Of a stretch of DNA of 64,000 nt, positions 46,871 through 57,870 are shown one piece after another. Positions within the stretch are counted from its first letter, which is position 1; each line of letters begins with the position of its first letter. The notes under the pieces are model-generated. The model saw only the letters and a list, made by a program, of their open reading frames with translations. It searched no databases and was not told where the DNA came from. Location of the stretch: positions 24,447,555-24,511,554 of the forward strand of contig OY756963.1 of NCBI GenBank assembly GCA_963580455.1, read 5' to 3'. Source of the DNA: Euonymus europaeus. Lineage: Eukaryota; Streptophyta; Magnoliopsida; Celastrales; Celastraceae. The position numbers were made by a program, and so were the translations under genes.

Positions 46871-47787
46871 TCAAAGTGTCAAACTCATCAACTTTGCCTT
46901 CGTAGCATGATAAGCATTCAAATGAAACATGAATGTACTACACTCTCCAACAGGAAATGCTTCATCACTTCTACCTCCATCTCCTCTCTTGTTCTCATAT
47001 CCTGGATATCTGTCTTTATAAAATTCAACTTCACCAGCCAATTCCAATCCAACCTTCTTTGCTAATTTCTTCACATCCCACCTACTGAATGGATGAGAAG
47101 TCTTGTGTGTTACATGAACTTGTCCCTTTTCTTTCAACATATGGCGCGCGCTCCGAAAAAATCCCTTCACCAACTCCTTGTGAAGTCTACAAGACGTACA
47201 AAAAATATCGTAAGAGTATAAGAACTGCGTACATCTAGCAAGCATGTTTGGTCAAATGGAAGTGATGGAGTTTGTTTACTTACTGAATCTGTTCATCCGT
47301 GTGCTCATGATAATGAAAACCTGCGTGGGGAAAGTTGAAGACAATCCGATCAAACGATCCCCGGCTGAGGCTAGAGTTTTCGCTCATTGTGCGTGCATCA
47401 ACTTTATGAAGGATTGTGCATCCAAGCTCCCCGAGCTTTTTCAGGTTTTCTGCCACTCCTGAATACTTTTGCAGTAGCTTCTCTACCATCAGTGAGCAAA
47501 TGATTCAATACAAAAAGAAAAACTATATAATAATTATTAAAAAGAAGTAATTAACTCAACGTTGTTAAAAAATAAATAAATATATATATACTTTTGGAGT
47601 CGAGGGAAGTGGCAACCATGTTTTGTCCAGAGCCAAATACTTTGGCCAAGCAGAGTGCAAAAGAAAAGTCTCCCTCTCCAACCAGTAATATCTTATCCAC
47701 ACTTTTGTAGTGCTCTATACATCTCTTTCTACGTCTCCTTCCTCGTCTCCTTCTACATGTTTTTTCATCTGCACCTCTAACTTCCAT
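46871..47787 (-). CDS. BMT5-like (DUF2431) putative rRNA methyltransferase
   Basis: Three exons on the minus strand: 47787-47592, 47482-47284, 47186-46871; GT-AG with matching phases, 236 residues. The fold is Rossmann-like and related to yeast Bmt5, which methylates a uridine N3 in 25S rRNA; plant copies (like At4g26485) are uncharacterised. Visible features: an Arg/Lys-rich N terminus (RRRRGRRRRKR, nucleolar signal-like); the SAM-site motif LLVGEGDFSFALCLA; FDRIVFNFPHAGFHYHEH; GQVHVTHKTSHPFSRWD; and the conserved end YENKRGDGGRSDEAFPVGECSTFMF. No lesion is seen. It lies between the SOC1-like and AGL6-like genes. Its upstream region resembles that of the fructokinase relic. Substrate and activity in plants are inferred. 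Confidence 0.88.
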
Positions 47788-47827
47788 TTTTTCAATAGCT
47801 CCTTAAGATCGATGTTCAAGGTAAGAA

Positions 47828-47970
47828 TATTTAATCATCTGGCAGAACTGTTTCTTCTCCTTTGCGTCTCTCTTTTCCTTTTGCTTTGCCTAAAGGAAGG
47901 AATAATGTGGGACCCGCTTGACCAAAAATGTACTAATATGCCTCAGTCGAATGGAATTTGACGTGGCAAG
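47828..47970. repeat. Segment shared with 43870-44035
   Basis: Aligned blocks include TTTAATCATCTG, TGTTTCTTCT, TCTCTTT.CCTTTTGCT.TGCCT.AAGGAA and, further on, TGGAATTTGACGTGGCAAG against TGAAATCTGATGTGGCAAG. It lies just upstream of the BMT5-like start codon; the partner lies upstream of the fructokinase relic. Both genes are on the minus strand. Confidence 0.6.
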
Positions 47971-48019
47971 AAATTATTTTTTTATTAAAATAAGGGGACG
48001 AGGGTGGATTACAATTAAA

Positions 48020-48240
48020 AAAACACATATGGCTGAGCGGTACCTACCTTGTCAAAACTCTTAACGGGGGAAGTGGAGGTTGTGAGTTCGAACCCTCGTA
48101 GAGGCATTCGACCACTTCTAAAGCGGCAGGTGGTCCCTACCGTAAGGCTGCACATCCTGCGACTTACATCTGTCAGTGACTCCCAGGGCAGGGAACTGAC
48201 AGACGGGTTTCGGTTTCTCGACCCCAAACCGAATTACTAA
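48020..48240 (+). mobile_element. tRNA-derived SINE-like unit
   Basis: A box TGGCTGAGCGG (about 48030-48040) and B box GAGTTCGAACCC (about 48083-48094) have Pol III spacing, resembling a Leu/Ser-type tRNA head. About 145 bp of unrelated body follows. No clear tail or target duplication was found. It is not a functional tRNA because arms do not pair throughout. Confidence 0.5.
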
Positions 48241-49318
48241 AAGATTTAGGTATGAGGACTCGTAGTTCCATAATTGCATGAGCCGTGATATTGAGCAGAA
48301 TTGGAAGAAATGAATTATGGCAAATTATTATAAATAAATTGAGTAATTAAATTGTGGAGATTTGGGTTCGAGAATGAGAAGCATCAAAGTTAAAAATCGA
48401 ATCAGAAATTGAACAAAATTCATAAAAAAAAAAGAAAATCTGTAATAGCATAATCGTAACTAATGCAATGATAAATTCGCATGTAACACCGTCGGCGGGG
48501 GCGTATACGTAACTGTAACAAATGTTAATTTTTTTTGATATGTTCGTCGGTAGGATTAATAGTGAAAGAAGATAGGTGGGGGTCGGAATAGTAAATTACA
48601 ACTTACGGGGTGAAACGTGGAAGAATCAATACGTGAGGGGTCAAAGTATATTTTTACAAACAATCTGGAAAATAGCTTAAAGAATCCTCTCCTCTCTCTC
48701 CTCGGCGACACTTTCTCACTGCCGGCGACAGAACTCCGCCGTAAGGCCAAACGGTTCGACCATCGACCTACCAAAAAGCTTCCCCAACCTCCACAAGAAT
48801 TTTCCTACCATCCCCAGTTCGAAATACGTGGGATTAGAGACGGAAATCGCGTTTGAAGCCGCGGTTTCAGTGCGCCAAAAAGTGGCCGATCCAGCCACTG
48901 GAGGCCTCCCACCACCTTATATGTACCGTATACCGGAAAATACACCGGCATATGAGTATATGTACCATATACGTACGTACATGTTTATCTTATAACCTTA
49001 AACATGATCAGATTAAGAACTTTCGTAGATTCCTCATCTTGATGCAATAATGCTTATTAGAAATGGTAGCGGAAGATCGATTGAACTATATATACATGTA
49101 GTGTGTGTGTATATATATATATATATATAAATACATACTAAGCCCTCCAAAAAATTGTGATAATATGTAGGACATTGATTCAAAGACGGATTGGAGTATC
49201 TATGACAAAAGACAGAAAGGGGCAATTAACATAACAAGATCAGAAACCATTCAAGAAATCAAATACACACACACACTAGAGTGTTTGATTTTTTTTTTGT
49301 AGTATATAATATTGATAA
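48241..49318. other. Intergenic; unexplained GC-richer island
   Basis: The interval 48600-48900 is GC-richer, with an open frame on the plus strand containing ELRRKAKRFDHRPTKKLPQPP. I do not recognise it; it might be a captured exon or an old promoter. AT and CA microsatellites lie at about 49099-49130 and 49265-49276. Confidence 0.35.
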
Positions 49319-51325
49319 TCAAAGTAACCATCCTGGGAAGAAATTGGTCTCATCACCACCACCACCTCCAGCAGCAGCCATGCTCGTCGGAATAGACGAC
49401 CCTTCATGAGCTTGAAAATAATGATGGTACCTGCACATATAATTGATATAATTAGTTCACATATCTCTTGAAAATGAAATTCAACAAGGAAAGTCATAGT
49501 ATAGTAAGAATATTTTAATACCCAATTTGTAGAACAGGTTCAACATCACAGTCCATGGGGTTGGATTGAGGGGGATGCACAGAGAAGTTGCTAGTTCCAG
49601 CATCAGAGTTCCATAGGTCTTGAAAGGTTTTCAGGCTTTGTCCTTCTGCCTCAAGCTGAACACCAACACAACACATATGTATTAATATATATATTTCCAA
49701 ACATATATAGATAGTTTTGAATTAATTTGAAAGCAATATTAGTTTAACAAGCAGACCTTAAGCCTGAGCTGTATGTTCATCTCTCCAAGCTGACGCTCCT
49801 GCATGCATGCCCAGAAGATCCCATAGGTCATAACAAGAATTAAAGTCAGTATTTTGCATTAATGTGAAGAAACAATTAATATTATTGAATAGTAGTGCTT
49901 TGTTTGGAAGTTCTAGCTAGCTGTAGGTGTACAACTTACCTTTCTGCGTAGTTCTTCCATTTGTTCAATCATAATCTGTGTCTGCATGCAGTCGAAGAAC
50001 AAGAGTTTTAATTCTTTATGGATGATGAATGATAGTAGGGTTAAGATTGCAAGAGAATATGACAAGTAAAAAAAAATACAAATATAAATGGAAATCTTGC
50101 ATCCAACAGATATCATATCTAATTCATAGTTTTTCTCAACCATGATGAGTATATATATATATATGCAGGTTGAAACATGAGAAATGTCACATTTTTCAGT
50201 AATTTCATGACACGGTTCTCACTCTATTAACTTTGCATCAAAAAATTCCATTCAACTGATTATAATATATATATGTGTGTGTGTGTGTGTCTTTTCTTTG
50301 TTTGTGGAGAAGAAGAAGGTATAACCAGATATATATACCTTCCTTTGCCTGGCAAGTGCAAGTGCTGATTCAAGTTGTTTCTCAAGGGTTTGCAACTCTT
50401 TCCCACTCAATGGCCCTAGATCTTCTCCAAGTAAATGCCTTATATATAATCAAGTGCCAACAAAAATTGATGTCAGTGTTTTGATTAATTAATCAACCTG
50501 TCAATGATTTTTTTTTATATAAAAAAGGAAGACGCCTCTAGAATTACTTAATAAAAAGTTGTTGAATGACTCGACTCACACACAAATTTGATCACGGTCT
50601 AGATCGCAAAAAATAACAATAGAAAAAAGAAAAGAAGAACACGAGATTTACATGGTTCGACAAGAATGTCGATTTTCGGAGTATATGATGTCATTTAGAA
50701 ATGAAAACCTTGTAGTACAATTAAGCTAGGGTTCTCCTTTTATAGCAAGCTACCTAAACACTCATAATTACAATTAAATCTGTCATACTAATCATAAACC
50801 AATACTCAACAAAATTCAGTATCGTAGCTCCCGCACCCCACCCCCAGGAAACCTTTTGTCCGCTGCCCTTGAGCACAACTTTTCCCCTTCCATAGCTTTT
50901 TGGTGTAAATAAATCTTTTAATACGAAAATGCTATGTATCCTTACAATTTAACATCCCTAACATCTCTAATAGAGATAATGCTCATGAATTTGAGTTTTA
51001 AAACTTGAATTTGCCCCCAAATATTGTGTTGTATGTGCTTTCACATAGGATTATATATGTATGTAAGATATACTTTATCTTATGGATATTTAGTACAATT
51101 GAATTAATATTAAACCAACCTTTGAGTACGTTGAAGACTCTCATACTTTGCCTTTAACTTATTCACCTCATGGTACCAGCCCTGTGTTGGCAATCAGTTA
51201 AAGAATACAAATCATATTACTAAAAGGAAAGGAAATTACAAATTAAATTACTGAAGGACAATTATAGTGTTCTGGATTTCAAACCCTAAGTCATACAAGG
51301 GAAATGAATGTGAAAACGGAAAAGA

Positions 51326-51357
<32 letters not shown>

Positions 51358-51980
51358 TTTCGTGTGTGTGTGTGAAATCAATTCAAAAGTGCATTATATG
51401 GTAAGAGGATATTAATTAAAAATCAAATTAAATCAAATTTTTTGTGTGTGACTGGACAATATCTCTCGAAATGGAGGTGTTATTTTGGGCCTTCAATGCT
51501 TTGGTTTTGCAGGAGGAAATTTGGTGTTTGTGTTTGTTTTGAATCTCCATTCTTAGGGGCTCTTGACTGGAGGTGTAATTGGTGGTTTTCGAAGGTCTTG
51601 GTGGTTTGGAGGATCTAGGAGATGGTTTATTCTGTTCTTGAATTCTGGAGATAGTTATGGTTGGCAAAGGCTAAAGAGAAGTGATTTTGGCTTATTCAGA
51701 GTGTTTGGGCAGTGGGCTTCTTCTGTTTTCCTTGTTTATTTGTAGGTTATTCTTGGTTTTGTTGTACTATTAGTCGTTTAGTTTTGTGTGTTAGTTTTAG
51801 CTTCTGATTTTGGTTGGTATTGTGTGTTATTATTGACTGCAGGTTCTTCTAATTTGTAACCACGGTATTCCTCATTTATAAGTGAAGATAATTAATAAAA
51901 TTAACGAGGTATTGCCCTCATTTATAAAAATAATAAAAAACTCTCGAAATGGTCAGTCATTCAACAAAAATTGAAAAAAC

Positions 51981-52012
<32 letters not shown>

Positions 52013-54416
52013 TACCTGTGTCTCACGTTGAAGGATATTATCTTGAGGAGTGAAGCAGCAATGCTGGTATCTCTCAAGTGTTTTTGCAATACTAAACATC
52101 CCAAGAAAATGAATTAGTGCGTAATCACAATTAGTGTGTTGCATGTTTTTGAGTATAAAATGATTAATAAATCAAAATGGGGATTATAAGAGGTCAATCA
52201 AGAGGAACTATATATGCATATTCAATTTTGACCCTAACACACAATTAGTTATTCTCTTAATCCTTGATTAGATCATGCAGCTTCAGAGTGTGTACTCACA
52301 AAAGTTAATCAATTAGTTTGCTTGAGAAAAAGGTTAATTTCTGTTATCAGTGTAGTTTTACCCTTGATCAATATGAAATTCATTTCCACTCTTTTCATAA
52401 AAAAAAAAATAAGAAAAAGGTTTTCTCTTTTACCATTTCAATTACATGCACATATGTATTCACAACATCATGTAAAATCTACAAGCTAGTATTTAACATA
52501 TATGAGTTTATATGGGGGAAGTCCCAAAAAGTGTCATTAGAATCCTGGTATCCAGAATGGGAGAGATCTTGGAAATAAAATAATTTAATTAAAAGATTTG
52601 AAAAATATCTCATAGCTTTACAAAAAAAATATAAATATAATTAATATTTAGTCATGAGCTCATCAAGGAGTGAGAGGAAAGGAGCTTGCTCAATATGATC
52701 TAAAAAATTAATCAAAGAAAAACAAAATAAAATCTGGAGTAGTTATGACAAAACTAGCTCAGTCCAAAATATCTTAGAAAAGGACACAAACTAATCACTG
52801 AATTAATGTAGCTTCAATCAGTTTGGAACAGAAAGTATGTAGAAAGCTTTCATGGGATAAGAAAACTCATAGATGATGACTCAAAAGTAGCACAAGTTCA
52901 TGCTAACTATAAGCCTCAGACTCCACACACCCAGAAATTGCAATTTTAAGCTTAATATGTGAAAAGAACAAACTAGACAACCCTCTTTTTTTTTCTTCTT
53001 CTTGCAATTAGTAAAGCATCAATCTTTCACAAAAATTAGCATGTACCTTGTTTCAATGTGATCATCCATATAAGGCAAGGTATATACATGTATAAAAATA
53101 TGCAAACATACATATGTGATGATATATATATATATATATGTATGTATATAATATATATATATTTTTTTTTTAAATATGGAGTATTATATCATAAAGGGAT
53201 GTATGTATATAATATAAACAGTAAAGGAAGTAAAGGAAGTCATGAATCAAAACATCATAAGATCTAAATGACAACACAGGATTTAAGCAAGTGAGACAAA
53301 AAAGAGAGGAGTTTCAGTATCTGGACCTTGAAATATTTCATTATCCAGCTTCAGGGGAGGGAGAGAGAGAGAGCGGGGAGCAATACTAGTATTTTTATAG
53401 AGAGAGAAAGAGAGAGACCGCAGAATATATCCAAAAAACCCTAAAGATCAAGCCTTGATTCACAGGCTTCTCTTATCTGGACATTGAGGGGGTAGATAGC
53501 GAAATTAATAGACAATAAAAACTAATTTTGAAGACATGGGTGTGTGTGGATCTGATTTGGGTTTATAATTATATTTTACCGAAAGAGCTAGAGCACACTC
53601 AAAAAAACCAGCAGAAGAACAAAGGATCTAAAGACACAAGGACAAAAAAGTTTTCCAGAATAATTATATAGGGCCCTAAATTAATCTTTGGGCAACAGTC
53701 CACTGATTCATTTACGTAAGCTTTTTCGAGAGAAGAAAAATCAAAATGATTCAAGCACTATCCGGTCCAAGAAAAACCTCCTGATCAGTGATTGCTTTGT
53801 ACTCTATATGAAAGTGTGAATCCACCATTTATCCATGAAACAAACCAGAGGGTTTGGGAAAAGAGGACGAGACCTGTAGATCTGTGATTGGAAAGAAGAT
53901 GATTAAACGTCCCTAGCTTGGCGTTGTTCCCCTGAAACCCCAAGAACAAGATGATGAAGGAGAATCATAGAGCAAAAAGAAAGCCAAAGAAGAAAAGGAG
54001 AGCGATTGATGTCCGTACTTGTTGGGGAATGAGCAAAAAAATACAGAACCTTTAATTAGTACAGGAAAGTAAAGTTTAAAAGAAAATCAAGAGAGAGAGA
54101 GACAGAAATGGGAGTGAGAGAGGAAAGAAAACAAATGAAACAGTAAAAACACGATTTCATGTCACCACACCAAGAACTAGAGGCAGAAATATATTCACAA
54201 TAACAACATAAGAAATCATGGAGAAATTATATACCCAGCACTTCCAAACTCATAGAGCTTGCCGCGGGTAGAGAAGATGATAAGGGCAACCTCAGCATCA
54301 CAGAGGACAGAGAGCTCATAAGCCTTCTTTAGCAATCCATTCCTTCTCTTTGAAAAGGTCACCTGCCTTCTATTTTTCTCCTCTATCCTCTTCAGCTCCA
54401 CTCTTCCTCTCCCCAT
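49319..54416 (-). CDS. AGL6: AGL6-like MIKC MADS-box transcription factor
   Basis: Nuclear E-class-like MADS factor acting in floral meristem and organ identity complexes. Exons on the minus strand: 54416-54235, 52091-52016, 51181-51120, 50438-50339, 49981-49940, 49798-49757, 49655-49522, 49430-49319. All are GT-AG with matching phases; 249 residues, the usual size. The MADS domain (1-60) ends LYEFGSAG, the AGL6 hallmark. The I region has [10 protein letters not shown]. The K-box includes [23 protein letters not shown]6 motifs near the end are [16 protein letters not shown] and [10 protein letters not shown]. Residues 13-16 read EKNR where relatives have NKIN, in the DNA-contacting helix. Intron 1 is 2.1 kb; intron 2 holds a LINE insertion. 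The start follows the invariant [10 protein letters not shown]; an in-frame ATG two codons upstream is unlikely. Confidence 0.94.
51475..51940 (+). mobile_element. 5'-truncated LINE in AGL6 intron 2
   Basis: The insertion is flanked by the 12-bp direct repeat CTCTCGAAATGG (51463-51474 and 51941-51952) and ends in an A-rich tail (TAATAAAAAA). That is the signature of target-primed reverse transcription. It is antisense to the AGL6-like gene and carries no complete ORF. Both copies of the flanking repeat are identical, so the insertion is fairly young. Confidence 0.75.
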
Positions 54417-54707
54417 TCTCAACCTTCAACTCTCTCTCTGTCAAATCAATAATGAGATGAATACAGAATTACAGATAAGATAAATATATCATATATTGCA
54501 CTAAAAATGGAGCTCGTGAGAATGAGAATAGTGGAAGGAGGTACTGACAATAGCTTTCGTATTAACACAAGTGGAATTGTATGGAGCAGAGAATGGTCTC
54601 TCAGAGCCGCTGGATCTTCTCTTACAAGAAAATGGAAACCCTGTATTTCTTCTTTGTTTGTTAATTATTATTCTCTTTTCCAGTTTCAATTTTAGCTCTA
54701 CTTTAAT

Positions 54708-54779
<72 letters not shown>

Positions 54780-55443
54780 ATTGCAGGGATGCTCCAGTTT
54801 CTTCTTTGTGAGATTACCACGCGCCTCAATGGAACGTGACTTACACGCTTTCTAGTTCATGAACTTTGGTTGGTGCATGAATCATGAACGGAGATGGATG
54901 TCAAAAAAGTTTCACTTTGGTGTATGTATGTAAAATTAATATATATGAGCTCTTCAAAAATAATGTCCTAATTTGTGGGTTTTATTTTTTTTAAAATTGA
55001 AAAAATTATATTTATATTTTTATTAGTTTTACAAATTGAATGATGTATTTTTAATTCGAAACCAAAATCAAATACAACATGAAAAGTGTATGATAAATAT
55101 ATATTTTGAATTGTTAAATAGACAAGAAAAGACATTTCATACCCCTTTTAGATTGCATTTAATTTCTGTTTGGTCCAAATATAAATATAATTTTGATTTC
55201 TTTTTTTTAAAAAATGATTTGAAAACTAAGAATGACCCAACAAGTTAAAACCTTATAGGAGAATTTATGTGAACACTGATCATTCCTCCGACGTCTAACA
55301 TCATCTGAGTACGTAGGAAGTTATGAAGTATTAATTTTTTATGGACTAGTCAACACTTAACTAGCTAGCATAATGCATTTTAAAGTCATGCATGTGGCTG
55401 AAGGCTTAAAGTGAATAATATTGTGTTAGTTGGGTTAGGCCAA
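54417..55443. promoter_or_regulatory. AGL6-like promoter and leader region
   Basis: Minus-strand upstream region. It contains a long CT microsatellite (GA on the gene's strand) at 54709-54777. No gene is recognised here. Confidence 0.45.
54709..54777. repeat. (CT)34 microsatellite upstream of AGL6-like gene
   Basis: An uninterrupted CT run of about 69 bp starts 293 bp upstream of the AGL6-like start codon. On the gene's sense strand it reads GA, the target type of plant BBR/BPC factors, which are known to bind GA repeats at MADS-box genes. Confidence 0.85.
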
Positions 55444-55449
55444 CATTAC

Positions 55450-55470
55450 ATTTGGTATCAGAGTGAGATC
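55450..55470 (+). mobile_element. LTR-retrotransposon primer-binding-site remnant
   Basis: TTTGGTATCAGAGTGAGATCC matches the initiator-tRNA-Met primer-binding site (TGGTATCAGAGC) that follows the left LTR of many plant retrotransposons. The base after TCAGAG is changed, and no LTR pair or coding region was found around it. Confidence 0.45.
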
Positions 55471-57560
55471 CGGGTGTGATGTATGTGGGATTATATGAGG
55501 ATGTGTGCGAGTGTGTCTTTGAGAAGGGAAGGTAACGATGGATGCTTGAAGGTCCTCTAAATGAAGGTGATCAATTGGTCATTCCTCCGTTTCTTTCACA
55601 TCGTGACGGTAGAAAGCTATGAAATGTTTTATATGAGCTATAGTGAGACACACACCAAGATATCTTAGATATGTATCTCATTTGTACATGTGTGGCAAAT
55701 CAAAGATGTTACTTGAAGATAGTAACTTGTCAAAGATTATTAATTGTAATGGACCTATCATGAGTTGTTGCCTCCACACGAGAAGAATAACACAAACAAT
55801 TAAATTAATTAAATTGAAGAATAAAATTTGTTTCAAGAAATGACAAATTAACACGTAAACACCTCTCTACATTATATTGTTAACTTCAATATATATGGAA
55901 ATTAATTAATTAAATTTAATAGGCCCTAAATCTAACCTGCAGTGTGAGTCAGACAAAATAAAAACTTATAAGGGAATCACCCATGCCATGCATGGTTTTA
56001 TTTAGCTGTAATCGTTAATGATTATGTATTTGTCTGTTTTCAGTTAAAGCTAAGTATCCTCGTCAGAACAATACCAATTGCTATACCTAATTAGTTTTCT
56101 TATTCTGATTTTCTTCTGGCTTCTGTACATAAAATTACCTAATATTGGACATGAATCATTATCCTTCTCAGCTTGACTTGTTGTGTTAGTAAATGCGTGT
56201 CCCTTCTCTTAATGAAGAGATTAATTGAACAGCTAATTAAGCAACACTAATATTGCAATTATAAGAGGTAACTGCTACTCGTATATTATATGTCAAGCAC
56301 TAATTTTTTTTTTTTTGGATAGAATATGTCAAGCCCTAATTAACTGTAACAAAAGTAGTTTAATTAATTGGGGAAATTTTATAGGCATTTCAATTAACAT
56401 ATGTGATTTCTGCAATTGAAGAAATATATACAAGTGGATTCTAACATAATAAGAGATTAGTGGTTTATTGTGGATAATAATGCTGCTTACATTTCAAAGA
56501 TAACCAAATTAATTTATGACCCAATTTTATTCTTAAATTTGTGCGAAAGTGTTGAATATGAAGGGGAATTCGGAAGCCTGTACAATATTTGGAACTTGTG
56601 GGTACATAGTTATGTCGTAAAAAACTTGTCTTATTTTTACTCACCCAATATTTTTTTTTTACGAAGCTGGCCATGTATCACAAAAATTCAAATTCTATTT
56701 CATTGCCTTGTGAATTGTGATACCTCTGTATCATAAAATTCTATTTCATTGTTTCGTGAACCGTGACACCTCTGTATCACAAAATTCAAATTTTATTTCG
56801 ATCATTATCTCACATATTACATGCACGTAAGTTGATTTGAGGGTAAGATTGAAGGTCGTAAATTAGGGGATTTGTAGGATTGCTCATATAAAAACTCATC
56901 CGAATCCCATCTTATTGGGTTCATTTATCAATGAGATTTTGGGATTATGGATTGGAGGTTGTTAGATCCAACAAAATTAGATAAAAGAAAATTTGAAACA
57001 TGATTAATTAAATGATTTCATCAAACATGAAATTAAGTGGATATCAATGAAAACACGTTAAATTAATCATACCCACTAGATTGACTACCTTACTTTAGTT
57101 TACCACACTCTTCCTTAGAGCGTGTTGACTATATCCAAATTATTATACATTATTACTTCTCGAGTAAAAGTGTCGCTATTTGAAATGAAAGTTGACTAAA
57201 AACCCTAAACTCTTTATACATTAGTACTTCTCCAGAAACCCTTTTTTTATTAGCTAGCGAAATTGAGATTGTGATTCCTACCCGAGACAACCCTATAAAA
57301 TTGAAGCATTACTAATTTAATTGTTGATGCTTCAACGGGTGCAGCCATGGCCACAGTAGTAACTAGTAGCAGTAGTCTCGTACTTGAACCTGAAAGCGGC
57401 TAGTTCTCACTTTTCCAGACCCCATTTGGTACTCCTTTCGTTAGACAGAGAGCGTGTGCCTCACTTTCTTCTTTTAACACATGTACTTTGATATGGATTA
57501 TCCCTTCGTCCCATATCACTTGGGTGCGAGGTTGTAATGTGACTTATATGAGTAAACCCG
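55471..57560. other. AT-rich intergenic DNA
   Basis: No gene, RNA or clear repeat is recognised. The phrases TATTTCATTG and TCGTGAACCGTGA-like segments repeat loosely at about 56690-56770. Confidence 0.4.
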
Positions 57561-57569
57561 CATTTATAT

Positions 57570-57870
57570 AACATAGTGTGTTTTATAGTGATTATTGGAC
57601 TATAATGATCCAAGGGCTACCATATCATGCTAATGGGTTGAACTTTCTATTATTCAATATCGAACAAGCATAAGCCCACGTGATTATAGTGGCCACAAAT
57701 GACGTGTGCTTGTGACGGGGAATTGATGTGAATTCGACATTTCATGCACTTGAGTTCATGGCCGTGATATCTTAAGCTATTGGGATGCATTTTAAAGTGA
57801 TTCTTGAGTTGTGATGGTTCAGGGCCAACAATATCATGCTTGTGGATTGAGTTTTTCATTCTAGCTTGTA
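57570..57870. repeat. Diverged direct repeat, about 75 bp
   Basis: 57580-57655 and 57784-57863 align loosely: TTTTATAGTGATT against TTTTAAAGTGATT, ATGATCCAAGGGC against ATGGTTCAGGGCC, and ATATCATGCT with GGGTTGA against GGATTGA. It is possibly debris of an LTR. Confidence 0.4.

Noticed and set aside
48030..48100. Possible functional tRNA-Leu or tRNA-Ser gene
   Set aside because: A and B boxes are good but the acceptor and anticodon stems do not pair, so it is a SINE head.
54571..54855. 94-codon plus-strand frame with a long Leu-Ser run
   Set aside because: It is the translated CT microsatellite in the AGL6 upstream region.
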